Of a stretch of DNA of 64,000 nt, positions 47,201 to 54,665 are shown piece after piece. Position 1 is the stretch's first letter. The number at the start of each line of letters is the position of its first letter. The notes under the pieces were generated by a model that was not told where the DNA came from, did not search any database, and worked only from the letters and a program-made list of their open reading frames with translations. Source of the DNA: Methylophaga sp. (GTDB lineage Bacteria; Pseudomonadota; Gammaproteobacteria; Nitrosococcales; Methylophagaceae); the NCBI GenBank assembly GCA_002696735.1, contig NZSL01000014.1, forward strand, positions 166,104-230,103, given 5' to 3'. The translations under genes were made by a program, and so were the position numbers.

Positions 47201-47626
47201 CTTGAAGGTACAAATTTAGTTGATACTTATAAATCAGAATGGTCACTAATTCTTCAGTGTTTTAGGCCTACTACGTTAACAGCCATTTCTAAAGATATGC
47301 TTAATATCTTCACGAATACCGTCATAGATGAGACCAAAGCATCTGAATTTATTATCTTCTATAAAGATCTTATAGCCCACTTCCCGATTGACAAAACCTC
47401 TGAACCTCTAATTGATAGGTTATTGATAAACCTTGTAGCCACGAGTAATGAGACGATAAGACAAGTCTTTAGAGATAATTCGATCAACCTTTCGAAGATT
47501 TATAAAGTTCTTTCGCGAGATGCAAAGACAAGGTTTGATGACATACTGAATGAGCTAAGAGATGATACTGATGATGAAGACATTAAAATGTGGGCAAAGG
47601 AGCTTTCATCTTTATTTAATGGGTGA
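44201..47626 (+). CDS. KAP-family P-loop NTPase, predicted defence protein
   Basis: A 1141-aa protein. The N-terminal KAP domain has Walker A GDWGSGKS at residues 61-68, two inserted membrane helices at about 150-210 (a KAP hallmark) and Walker B VIIVLDNVDRLP at about 273-284. An arginine-containing segment follows in PTPRQIINHINEL. The remaining 700 residues are helical and unrecognised. KAP NTPases are membrane-linked ATPases, some of them part of phage-defence genes. Its AT-rich composition contrasts with the TonB genes. The HEPN-like gene lies 263 bp upstream on the same strand. Confidence 0.8.
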   Translation: MNEELDQQSVHGLETRNICTLIDEPSIEDLFGGNGHDRTATSLSSAITEFSEVDNAIGLEGDWGSGKSTVLKLAETKLCNQNEGKFNFSVFTMDLWTTHSDGFRKAFLETFISWARNKGLIDSDTATRDLEYVRGKKKTIKYSNLREYNILGLIFLAIAPLLPVIYTWLSPFAFNPEIADNVPPNLPLWIGSFVLAIYFLVLLKSLKLYRKAEPKDKSFINAISSSLSIFTKDVDAETITQAITEEDPSTIQFENAFRNIVNKIQFNSNNRVIIVLDNVDRLPVKDIPEVWSSIRSLLKRDEATDDYPDSFVTVIIPYDRKYVLKAFNLDPQDDQAGFMSEDVIRKTFKRVFYVSPTVPSDWKSFFKSKLSESISYGFSIETVYRLEKILEYHFQELKKQPTPRQIINHINELAVLWQAWGDIIDIHSLSIFTCIRSKLSNDPNLLKTQIICPRIENLIPNIDWRRDIASLIFNVDRDHAYQALLSQDLSRLLPAENSDELKMLTTIKGFTSVVVDLVQSEADEWSAEDPHLISNVVSNVMTLELEQHELDVIFLRLASTLPTLADMDNDVILSNYSGLMALPGQIFNPKERMEVIKNLTNWANKNIVNIDDNFKELGKDWADFYSGLIISLTEKQLSSLVLKTPLPSSAEIILGIANAAPGLGVFNTGNLTIKRADLEEAINEKIESDKKLLLSVLKPLEKLLTPNLIKNIQTSLANIVKQPKDISGNDLDLISNIFYFTYSSEVFEDREVLINDLVSSVVTLWHLKNYYEEEGHHQTYLCWLMLNQLGPVQQNHFSSQVNHPQLGNLNATVPYLKTLQEKNSYSNEQIDDLVQITSDSKRFTTWLNYAEKASDTNSVFTEVLKKLLIDLSFKTMNASLTARKYAFIKSLLDSTQATRFLHRLSKWSDSLIKSFSGVACLDIPPELLFDIDSYDIADLKCLIKVTDAYLKEIDANEWETHLETASDTLGLVIRRQKLTLSFTLLVNNFRTPVVNHARKLLEGTNLVDTYKSEWSLILQCFRPTTLTAISKDMLNIFTNTVIDETKASEFIIFYKDLIAHFPIDKTSEPLIDRLLINLVATSNETIRQVFRDNSINLSKIYKVLSRDAKTRFDDILNELRDDTDDEDIKMWAKELSSLFNG

Positions 47627-47720
47627 CTACGTCTTCTTTTCTTATATTATTTTTTTGAGAATGTGGCTAAACGTATAAATATTGCACGTGTTAAAAAGAA
47701 ATTACTGCACTATTGTCGGA

Positions 47721-47983
47721 AAGGATTGGCGATTTTCGTTGGTATGATTTATGACACACCTGGGCGAGTTGGCATATTCAAAACGGGACGCCAATACATA
47801 TTCTGCAAGAAATGGGCGGGCGGTCTGATATCAGGATGGTGCAGCGATATGCACATTTATCCTCGGAACATTTAAACGTTTATGCAGACAGTTTATGTCA
47901 GTTGAAAACAGTGGCTACATTTTCGGCTACAGCAAACGCTAGAAACAAAAAAGCAGCTACCAAATTAATGATAACTGCTTCGA
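47721..47983 (+). pseudogene. Integrase 3' fragment, broken
   Basis: The sequence aligns base for base with the end of the intact integrase (54100-54365). Where that has HDLRHTW, this has a His-to-Tyr change and a TGA stop (47752-47754) in place of the catalytic Arg279, and the original stop codon is also changed. The first two-thirds of the gene, together with any rep and xis genes, is missing. This is the relic of the integrase of a second element that ended at the att repeat at 47989. Confidence 0.85.
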
Positions 47984-47988
47984 TGTAC

Positions 47989-48042
47989 TTCAATTTTTGG
48001 TGCGCCTGGCACGATTCGAACGTGCGACCGCCTGGTTCGTAG
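47989..48042. repeat. Left attachment repeat (attL)
   Basis: Identical over 54 bp to 54375-54428. It contains the last 45 bases of tRNA-Arg (47998-48042), including the T-arm, the acceptor 3' side and CCA, but not the 5' half, so it is not a tRNA gene. It also marks the junction between the relic element on the left and the intact element on the right. Confidence 0.9.
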
Positions 48043-48196
48043 TTTGCTTTAGAATTAACTTAATCTACATATAAAACAAATACTTGCATCCCTGGCTTAT
48101 TATTTCTATTTAGTTATAAATTATTCATTTTTAGGTGTGATTAGTGCTGTCAATACAATAAATATATACTTGATTTATTTCTATATTGGGTTGTTT

Positions 48197-48727
48197 ATGG
48201 ACGAACTACGTGAAGAGCTGTATTCACTCATTGGCAGAACAGTCATACTGTTTCAGCGATATGAGCACACCTTTAAATTCTTATTAATTAGATCTCTGAT
48301 AGTGGGGACGGCTGACACACTCAAAGAAAATTTCGATGTACGTTCTCAAAAAATACAAAAGAAAAGTCTCGGTCAACTAGTAGCATTATTTAATAATGAA
48401 ATTGTTAAATTTGAAGATAATACTGATTTTGAAGATTCAGATATCGACAATACACAGTTTAAATTTCGAGTTTCGATAATTTTTGATTCTTTTTCAAAGG
48501 ATGAAATTGACAGTAAATACAAAACTCTGGTTGATGAACGAAACTTTGTAATTCATCACCTGATATCAGAGTTAACACCTGGCGATGCTTCGAGTTACCG
48601 ATCGATGCTCACAAAGCTTTCGGCAATTAATCATAAATTCGAAGTAGATTTGAAAAATATTTTAAATTTAAACAATGCACTGGCAAATGCATACCAGCAA
48701 GTTCTAGAATTTAATAATGCCGAATAA
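48197..48727 (+). CDS. HEPN-like protein, copy B
   Basis: A 176-aa paralogue of the gene at 43410. RNFVIHH is kept exactly, as are most of the first 50 residues (ELYSLIGRTVILFQRYEHTF). The frame is open 20 codons further upstream, but that extension is absent in copy A, so ATG 48197 is preferred. It is the first gene of the intact element, about 155 bp from attL. As in copy A, the putative active R-N-x3-H motif sits at two-thirds of the length. Function not demonstrated. Confidence 0.65.
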   Translation: MDELREELYSLIGRTVILFQRYEHTFKFLLIRSLIVGTADTLKENFDVRSQKIQKKSLGQLVALFNNEIVKFEDNTDFEDSDIDNTQFKFRVSIIFDSFSKDEIDSKYKTLVDERNFVIHHLISELTPGDASSYRSMLTKLSAINHKFEVDLKNILNLNNALANAYQQVLEFNNAE

Positions 48728-48959
48728 TAAGTTACACATTGCTATATTCACTTAATTATCAGATATTTAGTTTGAATTATGGTGTGCTCACGAGTCGAAT
48801 TTAGAATTTTCAATAAAGCCATTAAGAGTCGATAGTTTCATATTCTGACAGTTTCCAATCCCGTTTATCATATACATTAGTTATCTTAAGTAACAATAAG
48901 ACAATATTTTTGTTAAAGTCAGTCTCTTAGCAATAAACGTCTTTTAATGGCTGAGGTAG

Positions 48960-50813
48960 ATGATGGAATATCTAGGTTTTGATATAAAAAATTTTAAAGG
49001 TATCGAGCACTTAAATTTAGACTTCACTAAGAAACCCAGCGCACCAGTGACAACGCTTGTCGGTCTGAATGAGTCAGGTAAGACATCAGTACTTGAGGCG
49101 ATAAGTTTTTTTGATTCTAGAAATGAGCATCTAGAGTCACTTTATGAAGAGCGTTTTTCTCATGGGGATGTCAATTCATTAGTTCCTCTCAAGAAGAAAG
49201 CTAATTTTAATGACACCATTGAAATAGCGGCTTGGATCTCTCTCTCAGATGAAGATAAGCAAGATATCAAAAAGTTTGCCAAAGATTCTTTAGAGTTCAA
49301 TTTAAATATTCAAAAGATACCTGACGCCTTTACAATTACTAGGAAATTAAAGTTTGAGAAGTCAACCTATAAATCCACGCAGGCTATATGGGCAATAACA
49401 CTTGATGGTAAGTCTCTTCCACGGGGTAAGAAAGAGAGAAGGTTAATTGAAGCTAATCGTAAGAAGTGGAACGAACTCACCGATTATATTTCCTCTAAAT
49501 TACCTTCAATTTTATATTTCCCTACCTTTCTTTTTGATTTTCCAGAGAGAATTTATCTAGATGTTGAAGATGAATCAAAAACTAATGGTTATTACAGAAA
49601 AATTATTCAGGATATTTTGGATTCGCTCGACGATAATCTAAACATAGATGATCATATAGTTAATAGAGCACTTGATTCAGAGTCCTCAAGTCGTAGAAGC
49701 TTGAGCTCAGTTCTGAATAAAATGAGTAAATCGGTTACCAGTACAGTTTTTGAAAGATGGAATGAAATTTTTGATAAAAGAATGCCTACAAAGGACATAA
49801 GAGTTAATGTTGATGTCGAGGTAGGAACTCCACCAAACACAGATAAAGTTTATCTTGAATTTGAAATGGTTGATGGGGAATCAATATATCTAATCTCTGA
49901 GAGGTCTTTAGGATTTAGATGGTTTTTCTGCTTCCTACTTTTTACTCAGTTTCGCTCTTATAGAAAGCATCAAAAAAATACGCTTTTTTTGTTAGATGAA
50001 CCAGCCTCTAATTTGCATTCAAGAGCCCAGGTTCAGCTTCTTGAGAGCTTTTCGAAGATAACCCAAAATGGCGGTCAAATCATTTACTCTACGCATAGTC
50101 CTTACCTAATTAATCCAAAGTGGTTGGAAGGGACTTTCATAGTTAGGAATGATGGGTTGAAGTATGAAGATCCGAAAAGTGAATATGATTACTCTTCTCG
50201 AGACACAGATATTCGCGTGGAAAGATATAGAGAGTTCGTAGGTCGTAACGCAGATAAAGAAACATATTTTCAGCCAATACTCGACACCTTAGATTATATG
50301 CCTAACAAATTGGAATACATTCCAAACTGTATAATGGTAGAAGGTAAGAATGATTATTATTTTCTCAAGTATTTTCAAGGATTGCTTCCTGAAAAATATG
50401 CAAGTCTACATATTTTGCCTGGTACAGGTTCCGGTGCTTTAGACCCCTTAATATCAATGTATTTAGGTTGGAATAGGGATTTTTTAGTTCTTCTTGATGA
50501 TGATGCTGCAGGTCGTAAAGAGAAAAAAAGGTATACCGATGAGTGGTATTTACCAACGTCTCAAGTTCTGACCTACCAAGATATCAATATTGATTGGCAA
50601 GGATATGAGGTTGAAAACTTAATTACAAGTTCAGACTTAGAGAAAATTGCTCAACAATACTTTCCTGGCAAGAAAGTTAGTCAATTAAAGAAGAAAGATT
50701 TATGTAGGTTAATTCAAGAAAAAACTCTTAAGAATGAAACACATGATTTTGAAGCTGCGACTATAGATAACTTCAAGGAACTCTTTGAATATCTTATTAG
50801 AGCTCTACCATGA
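48960..50813 (+). CDS. OLD-family ATPase/TOPRIM nuclease
   Basis: A 617-aa protein. The ABC-type ATPase half has Walker A GLNESGKTS (residues 35-43), an atypical signature SERSLGFRWF, Walker B TLFLLDEPASNLHSRAQVQL (around 341-345) and the H-loop IYSTHSPYLI. The TOPRIM nuclease half has the glutamate in CIMVEGKNDYYF (about 460) and the acidic cluster VLLDDDAAGR (about 510). This is the OLD nuclease layout, as in P2 Old and GajA, used in phage defence. A GAGGT site precedes the ATGATG start. The next gene follows after 25 bp. Confidence 0.9.
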   Translation: MMEYLGFDIKNFKGIEHLNLDFTKKPSAPVTTLVGLNESGKTSVLEAISFFDSRNEHLESLYEERFSHGDVNSLVPLKKKANFNDTIEIAAWISLSDEDKQDIKKFAKDSLEFNLNIQKIPDAFTITRKLKFEKSTYKSTQAIWAITLDGKSLPRGKKERRLIEANRKKWNELTDYISSKLPSILYFPTFLFDFPERIYLDVEDESKTNGYYRKIIQDILDSLDDNLNIDDHIVNRALDSESSSRRSLSSVLNKMSKSVTSTVFERWNEIFDKRMPTKDIRVNVDVEVGTPPNTDKVYLEFEMVDGESIYLISERSLGFRWFFCFLLFTQFRSYRKHQKNTLFLLDEPASNLHSRAQVQLLESFSKITQNGGQIIYSTHSPYLINPKWLEGTFIVRNDGLKYEDPKSEYDYSSRDTDIRVERYREFVGRNADKETYFQPILDTLDYMPNKLEYIPNCIMVEGKNDYYFLKYFQGLLPEKYASLHILPGTGSGALDPLISMYLGWNRDFLVLLDDDAAGRKEKKRYTDEWYLPTSQVLTYQDINIDWQGYEVENLITSSDLEKIAQQYFPGKKVSQLKKKDLCRLIQEKTLKNETHDFEAATIDNFKELFEYLIRALP

Positions 50814-50838
50814 TTTCATTACTTAATAGGCAATAATA

Positions 50839-51633
50839 ATGCCCATCTTAATAGAATACCTATCTGTATGGGATATTTCGCATAGATGGGCTGCTTATGA
50901 TGTTGACCGTTATCGTTTTATATTTCCTCTTGCAGTTAAAGATAACTTCAGACTAATTATGGAAGCCATTTTAGAAGGCGAACTTTTCTGCGAAACCCTA
51001 ACTTTAGAAAAACGTCCATCAGATTCTAAAGCTGATCCCAAATACTATATTCGAACGCACATCGATGATGTATATGCATGTATTGGTGGGCAGAAATATA
51101 ATAAAAAATTACTAAATTGGGCAATTATTTCTCGGGGAGATTTTCATGAATGGTGTGAACGTCGTTCAATACCATTGCCTGAGTTCTGGTTTCCAAAAGG
51201 TTGGAAGTACGATTTTGAATGGCCTGAATATGGCACAAGAGCTAGTTGGGCTCGCCATGAAGAACCTGAAGAGCAAGGTGGCTTTTCTTTACGTTTTGAT
51301 ATACCCGAAATGGGTGATGCACAAAATATTAAAAATCTGACTAATCAAAAGGTTTCTGATGGAGAGTTAGATATAGATTCTGCTACAAATCTAAGACCAA
51401 ACCAGTTAACAAAATTGATAGTTCAACGGATAGCCTTGAAAATTTGGGAAGATCCAGACAATAAAGATATCAATATCTCTCAAATGGCACGTCATGAAGT
51501 TATTCTGAAATATGCCGGTGTCGAACACTATGATCACGGAACAATAACTAAATGGGTTCGGGAGATTGCGCCGGTAAATCTCAAAGGGAAAAGAGGCAGG
51601 CCATCAGATAAATCTGACGAAGCTGGGGAATAA
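50839..51633 (+). CDS. Unknown protein paired with the OLD nuclease
   Basis: A 264-aa protein I do not recognise. The N-terminal 150 residues are rich in aromatic residues (SVWDISHRWAAYDVDRYRF, EFWFPKGWKYDFEWPEYG). The C-terminal 80 look like a helix-turn-helix (QRIALKIWEDPDNKDINISQ, then ILKYAGVEHYDHGTITKWV) and end in a basic KGKRGRPSDK stretch, similar to an AT-hook. DNA binding is therefore likely. It begins 25 bp after the OLD gene and probably forms an operon with it. It may be a regulator of the element or a partner in defence. Confidence 0.65.
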   Translation: MPILIEYLSVWDISHRWAAYDVDRYRFIFPLAVKDNFRLIMEAILEGELFCETLTLEKRPSDSKADPKYYIRTHIDDVYACIGGQKYNKKLLNWAIISRGDFHEWCERRSIPLPEFWFPKGWKYDFEWPEYGTRASWARHEEPEEQGGFSLRFDIPEMGDAQNIKNLTNQKVSDGELDIDSATNLRPNQLTKLIVQRIALKIWEDPDNKDINISQMARHEVILKYAGVEHYDHGTITKWVREIAPVNLKGKRGRPSDKSDEAGE

Positions 51634-51752
51634 CTAATTTTTTAAAAAAGTTAAGTTATTGAATAATAAGTATTAAAAAATAGTACGTCTTATTTTATTG
51701 CCTGCATCAACTTGTTCAGTCTATTTTTCTCAACACGTTAAGCGATGATTGT

Positions 51753-51779
51753 AAGAGCTCCCAAACAAAAGGAGCTTTT
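51753..51779 (+). promoter_or_regulatory. Hairpin covering the rep Shine-Dalgarno
   Basis: AAGAGCTCC (51753-51761) pairs with GGAGCTTTT (51771-51779) around CAAACAAAA. The right arm contains the GGAG ribosome site 8 nt before the rep ATG (51783). The T-run also makes it a plausible intrinsic terminator. Either way it should restrict Rep synthesis. Confidence 0.6.
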
Positions 51780-51782
51780 ATC

Positions 51783-53093
51783 ATGCAAGATTCAAATAGT
51801 TTTGATGCTGGTTGCTGCGAGGACGGAGCGAACTCCCGGTCGCCCCGCCCGCAGCAGGAACACTCTCAGGGTACGCAGTCTAGTAACACAGTACCCTCTA
51901 ATTGCATAAACACATCACAGACTAAGATTTTAAGAGTAGGTATTGATAGTTTGTATCTGTCTTATCAGGGTGAACTATTCGAAGACAAATCCATAAGACT
52001 AAACCAGCTCAAAAAACTAGCTCAGTCGAATCAAGAAACTGATGTACCACTTGCTCAGGACAATATAAAAGGGCATTTATTTGAAGTAAAAGATCGTGGA
52101 CGACACCCTTTTGCTTTTATTCTCAACGATAATCATTACCGGATTGAAATTGCCAAGTTAGGTGCTAAACGAACCCCTTTAGCGCATGCACAGATTTCAA
52201 GTGAGTTATTAACTTGTCAGGGTGCGCCATTAGCCGTTGAAGTACTGACCGATATCGTCTCAACATTAGGTATTGTGACAAGCTCTGCAAATGTGAGTCG
52301 CGCCGATCTGTTTGTTGATTTTTTAACAGATTATCCGCTTTCATCCATTACCGAAACGCAGTGGGTGACCAGGGCAAGAGATATTGACCGATTTACTGTA
52401 TCACGTGTCTTTTCTGGTTTTGTTATTGGGGTAGGGGGGGATATTTCGGCTCGGCTCTATAATAAATCCCTAGAAATGATAAAAAAGCCCAGACCTTATT
52501 TACAGCAGATTTATAACGAATTGGGGGTATTACCTGAACAGCAAGTATGGCGTTTAGAATTTCAGTTTCGCCGTGAATCGTTACGTCAGCTAGGCATTGC
52601 TAGTTTTCACGATCTGAATGGCGCATTAGGCAGTTTATGGCGTTATGGCACTGAACAATGGTTACGTTTATGTATTCCAAGTGAAACGGATAAAACCCAG
52701 TCACGTTGGGAGACTGTGGAATTTTGGCAAATCCTTCAGCAAGTGTATTGGAGTGGAGATTCTAAAATTCAGAAACGTGCAGCGCCATTGGGACGAGCTC
52801 CATGCGATAGAACGTTGTTTGTGAATGGCCTTAGCGCGTTATCTTCCTTTATGGCGAGAGAAGGCATTACTGATCCGGTCGAAGGCTCACACGCTTTTAT
52901 TCGCACGGCCAAGCAATATCATGATAGCAGGGAGTATTTAACGGGATTAGATTTCTTTGGTTATCTTCATCAAAAAGTGTCAGAAAAAGCCCGAAAATTT
53001 AACAGCTTCAAAAATATGCCTGCTGATTCACATCTCCATCCAGCCGATGCCGCAATTGCGGATGCTTATAGGAAATTGAGTGATGGTGAATAA
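51783..53093 (+). CDS. Replication initiation (Rep_trans-type) protein
   Basis: A 436-aa protein similar to phage/plasmid replication initiators of the Rep_trans/RstA type. The first 45 residues are poorly conserved. The core runs from ILRVGIDSLYLSYQGELF through RADLFVDFL to the characteristic ARLYNKSLEM, where Tyr and Lys form the nicking-site motif, and VWRLEFQFRRESLRQL. These enzymes nick one strand and start rolling-circle copying. It overlaps the excisionase start by 11 bp, and a hairpin covers its ribosome site. Confidence 0.8.
   Translation: MQDSNSFDAGCCEDGANSRSPRPQQEHSQGTQSSNTVPSNCINTSQTKILRVGIDSLYLSYQGELFEDKSIRLNQLKKLAQSNQETDVPLAQDNIKGHLFEVKDRGRHPFAFILNDNHYRIEIAKLGAKRTPLAHAQISSELLTCQGAPLAVEVLTDIVSTLGIVTSSANVSRADLFVDFLTDYPLSSITETQWVTRARDIDRFTVSRVFSGFVIGVGGDISARLYNKSLEMIKKPRPYLQQIYNELGVLPEQQVWRLEFQFRRESLRQLGIASFHDLNGALGSLWRYGTEQWLRLCIPSETDKTQSRWETVEFWQILQQVYWSGDSKIQKRAAPLGRAPCDRTLFVNGLSALSSFMAREGITDPVEGSHAFIRTAKQYHDSREYLTGLDFFGYLHQKVSEKARKFNSFKNMPADSHLHPADAAIADAYRKLSDGE
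51814..51855. repeat. GC-rich inverted repeat inside rep, possible nick origin
   Basis: GCTGCG (51814-51819) and CGCAGC (51850-51855) bracket an inner GGAG-CGAA-CTCC hairpin (51825-51836) with flanking GAC and GTC. The patch is far more GC-rich than its surroundings and lies in the weakly constrained first codons of rep. Rolling-circle origins are often found at this place; the assignment is inference. Confidence 0.4.
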
Positions 53094-53394
53094 TGATGAA
53101 ATACTCAATCTATATGAAGCGGCTGATTATCTTAAAATGCATTGGCAGACCTTACGTGAGAAAGCGGTACGTGGAGAAATACCTGCCGCTAAACCCGCCA
53201 AGCAATGGGTATTCATTAAATCAGATCTTGTCAGTTATTTACGCTCGTTCTATTCTCGGTCTTGGCTGGGGTTGCAAGTACAACGTGATGGAGGAACATC
53301 TCAATGTTGTATAAGCGACGAAATTCTGAGTTCTGGTGGTGCAAATTTACCGCACCAAACGGACGCAGAGTACAAAAATCTACTAAAACGGTAG
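53083..53394 (+). CDS. Excisionase-like HTH protein
   Basis: A 103-aa DNA-binding protein. Residues about 5-58 form a MerR/excisionase-type helix-turn-helix (LNLYEAADYLKMHWQTLREK, then PAAKPAKQWVFIKSDLVSYL). It sits between rep and int, overlapping both (11 and 91 bp), as excisionases usually do. It probably bends DNA at the att sites and directs the integrase to excision. Beyond residue 65 the sequence is not conserved-looking. Confidence 0.8.
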   Translation: MVNNDEILNLYEAADYLKMHWQTLREKAVRGEIPAAKPAKQWVFIKSDLVSYLRSFYSRSWLGLQVQRDGGTSQCCISDEILSSGGANLPHQTDAEYKNLLKR

Positions 53395-54368
53395 ATAAGC
53401 AGCTAGCCCAGGAGTTTGAGGATAAATATCGGGTTAGCTTGTGGCGGATCATGCAGTTAGGTGAGAAACCACGTAGGACATGGAAAGAAGCGGTTATCCG
53501 GTGGCACAGGGAAAACCAAGATAAGAAGACCATCAAAGATGATTTGGCACATATTCGCTGGGTCGATCCTTTTATCGGTGGTCTTTATCTTGATGAAGTG
53601 TCTCGTGATCGTATAGATGATATAACCGATGCCAAGCTTAAAACGGGGGTTAAACCAGCAACAGTTAATCGTTTGTTGGAAGTCGTTAGAGCCATTTTAA
53701 ACAAGGCATCACGGGAATGGGAATGGACTGATCGAGCACCTTATGTTCGGATGCTCAAAGAACCTAAAAGGCGTATTCGTTGGCTCACGCCAGAAGAGGT
53801 TCATCAAATCCTTATCCACTTACCTGATCATCTTGCGTCCATGGTTCGGTTTTCACTGGCAACTGGTCTACGTGAATCAAATGTCACGGGGCTTGAGTGG
53901 AACCAGGTTGATCTGACTAGGCGCGTCGCATGGGTTCATGCTGATCAAGCCAAAGCAGGTCGGTCAATCGGCGTACCGTTAAACAATGAGGCGGTTGTTT
54001 TGTTAAGAACATTACAAGGCAATCATGATCGGTTTGTGTTTTCCTATAAAGGAAGACCTATTAAGAAGGCAAATACTAAAGCGTGGCGTAATGCGTTAGT
54101 GTCAGCAGGGATTGAAGATTTTCGTTGGCATGATTTACGTCACACCTGGGCGAGTTGGCATATTCAAAATGGGACGCCAATACATATTTTGCAAGAAATG
54201 GGCGGGTGGTCTGATATCAGGATGGTGCAGCGATATGCACATTTATCCTCAGAACATTTAACCTCATATGCAGACAGTTTGTGTCAGTTGAAAACAGTGG
54301 CTACATTTTCGGCTACAGCAAACGCTGAAAACAAAAAAGCAGCTACCAAATTAATGATAACTGCTTGA
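53304..54368 (+). CDS. int: Tyrosine recombinase integrase
   Basis: A 354-aa phage-type integrase. After a small N-terminal DNA-binding part (1-55) and a SAM-like core-binding domain (60-150), the catalytic domain holds Arg190 (TGLRESN), His276 and Arg279 (HDLRHTW), Trp302 in the second histidine position ([12 protein letters not shown]) and nucleophile Tyr311. A GGAGG site lies nine bases before the ATG. The stop codon is 6 bp from the att repeat at tRNA-Arg. It integrates and excises the 6.4-kb element. The first residues overlap the excisionase gene. Confidence 0.95.
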   Translation: MLYKRRNSEFWWCKFTAPNGRRVQKSTKTVDKQLAQEFEDKYRVSLWRIMQLGEKPRRTWKEAVIRWHRENQDKKTIKDDLAHIRWVDPFIGGLYLDEVSRDRIDDITDAKLKTGVKPATVNRLLEVVRAILNKASREWEWTDRAPYVRMLKEPKRRIRWLTPEEVHQILIHLPDHLASMVRFSLATGLRESNVTGLEWNQVDLTRRVAWVHADQAKAGRSIGVPLNNEAVVLLRTLQGNHDRFVFSYKGRPIKKANTKAWRNALVSAGIEDFRWHDLRHTWASWHIQNGTPIHILQEMGGWSDIRMVQRYAHLSSEHLTSYADSLCQLKTVATFSATANAENKKAATKLMITA

Positions 54369-54374
54369 TTGACT

Positions 54375-54428
54375 TTCAATTTTTGGTGCGCCTGGCACGA
54401 TTCGAACGTGCGACCGCCTGGTTCGTAG
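54375..54428. repeat. Right attachment repeat (attR) in tRNA-Arg
   Basis: Identical to 47989-48042 over 54 bp. It covers the 3' 45 bases of the intact tRNA-Arg, so integration left the tRNA gene complete. Confidence 0.9.
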
Positions 54429-54460
54429 CCAGGTACTCTATCCAGCTGAGCTACAGGCGC
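54384..54460 (-). tRNA. tRNA-Arg (anticodon ACG)
   Basis: A 77-nt cloverleaf on the minus strand with encoded CCA. The acceptor GCGCCTG pairs with CAGGCGC; the anticodon arm CCTGG-CTACGAA-CCAGG gives ACG; the T-arm holds GTTCGAATC. It is the integration site of the element on its left. Confidence 0.95.
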
Positions 54461-54521
54461 TTTAAAGCGTGAAATTGTACTGTTTTTTACTGATTATCAC
54501 AAGGATAATTTCAGAAAAAAA

Positions 54522-54611
54522 TGGCGGAGAGCGAGGGATTCGAACCCTCGATAGGGATTAACCTATACACCCTTAGCAGGGGCGCGCCTTCAGCCACTCG
54601 GCCAGCTCTCC
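54522..54611 (-). tRNA. tRNA-Ser (anticodon GCT)
   Basis: A 90-nt minus-strand tRNA with the long variable arm of class II. The acceptor GGAGAGC pairs with GCTCTCC and CCA is encoded. The anticodon loop CTGCTAA gives GCT. It stands between csrA and tRNA-Arg, the usual gammaproteobacterial order. Confidence 0.95.
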
Positions 54612-54665
54612 ATCAAGCCGGCCATTATACCAGCTGTGATTCTTTTGGCTAGTCGATTTGCCTAA

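Larger units (their letters stand above)
47989..54428. mobile_element. Small integrative element in tRNA-Arg, 6.4 kb
   Basis: Bounded by the identical 54-bp repeats and ending at tRNA-Arg. Gene order from left: HEPN-like protein, OLD-type nuclease, 264-aa unknown, Rep, excisionase, integrase, all in one direction. The cargo part (48.1-51.6 kb) is AT-rich; the rep-xis-int part is closer to the chromosome. No relaxase, coupling protein, capsid or conjugation gene, so it is not self-transmissible by any route I can see; the Rep protein suggests a replicating excised form. Confidence 0.85.

Noticed and set aside
47998-48042. Apparent second tRNA-Arg
   Set aside because: Only the 3' 45 bases are present; the 5' half and the anticodon stem partner are missing. 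It is the att repeat.
47663-48042. Two short open frames behind the KAP gene
   Set aside because: Both lie over or run into the broken integrase end and the att repeat; they are not independent genes.
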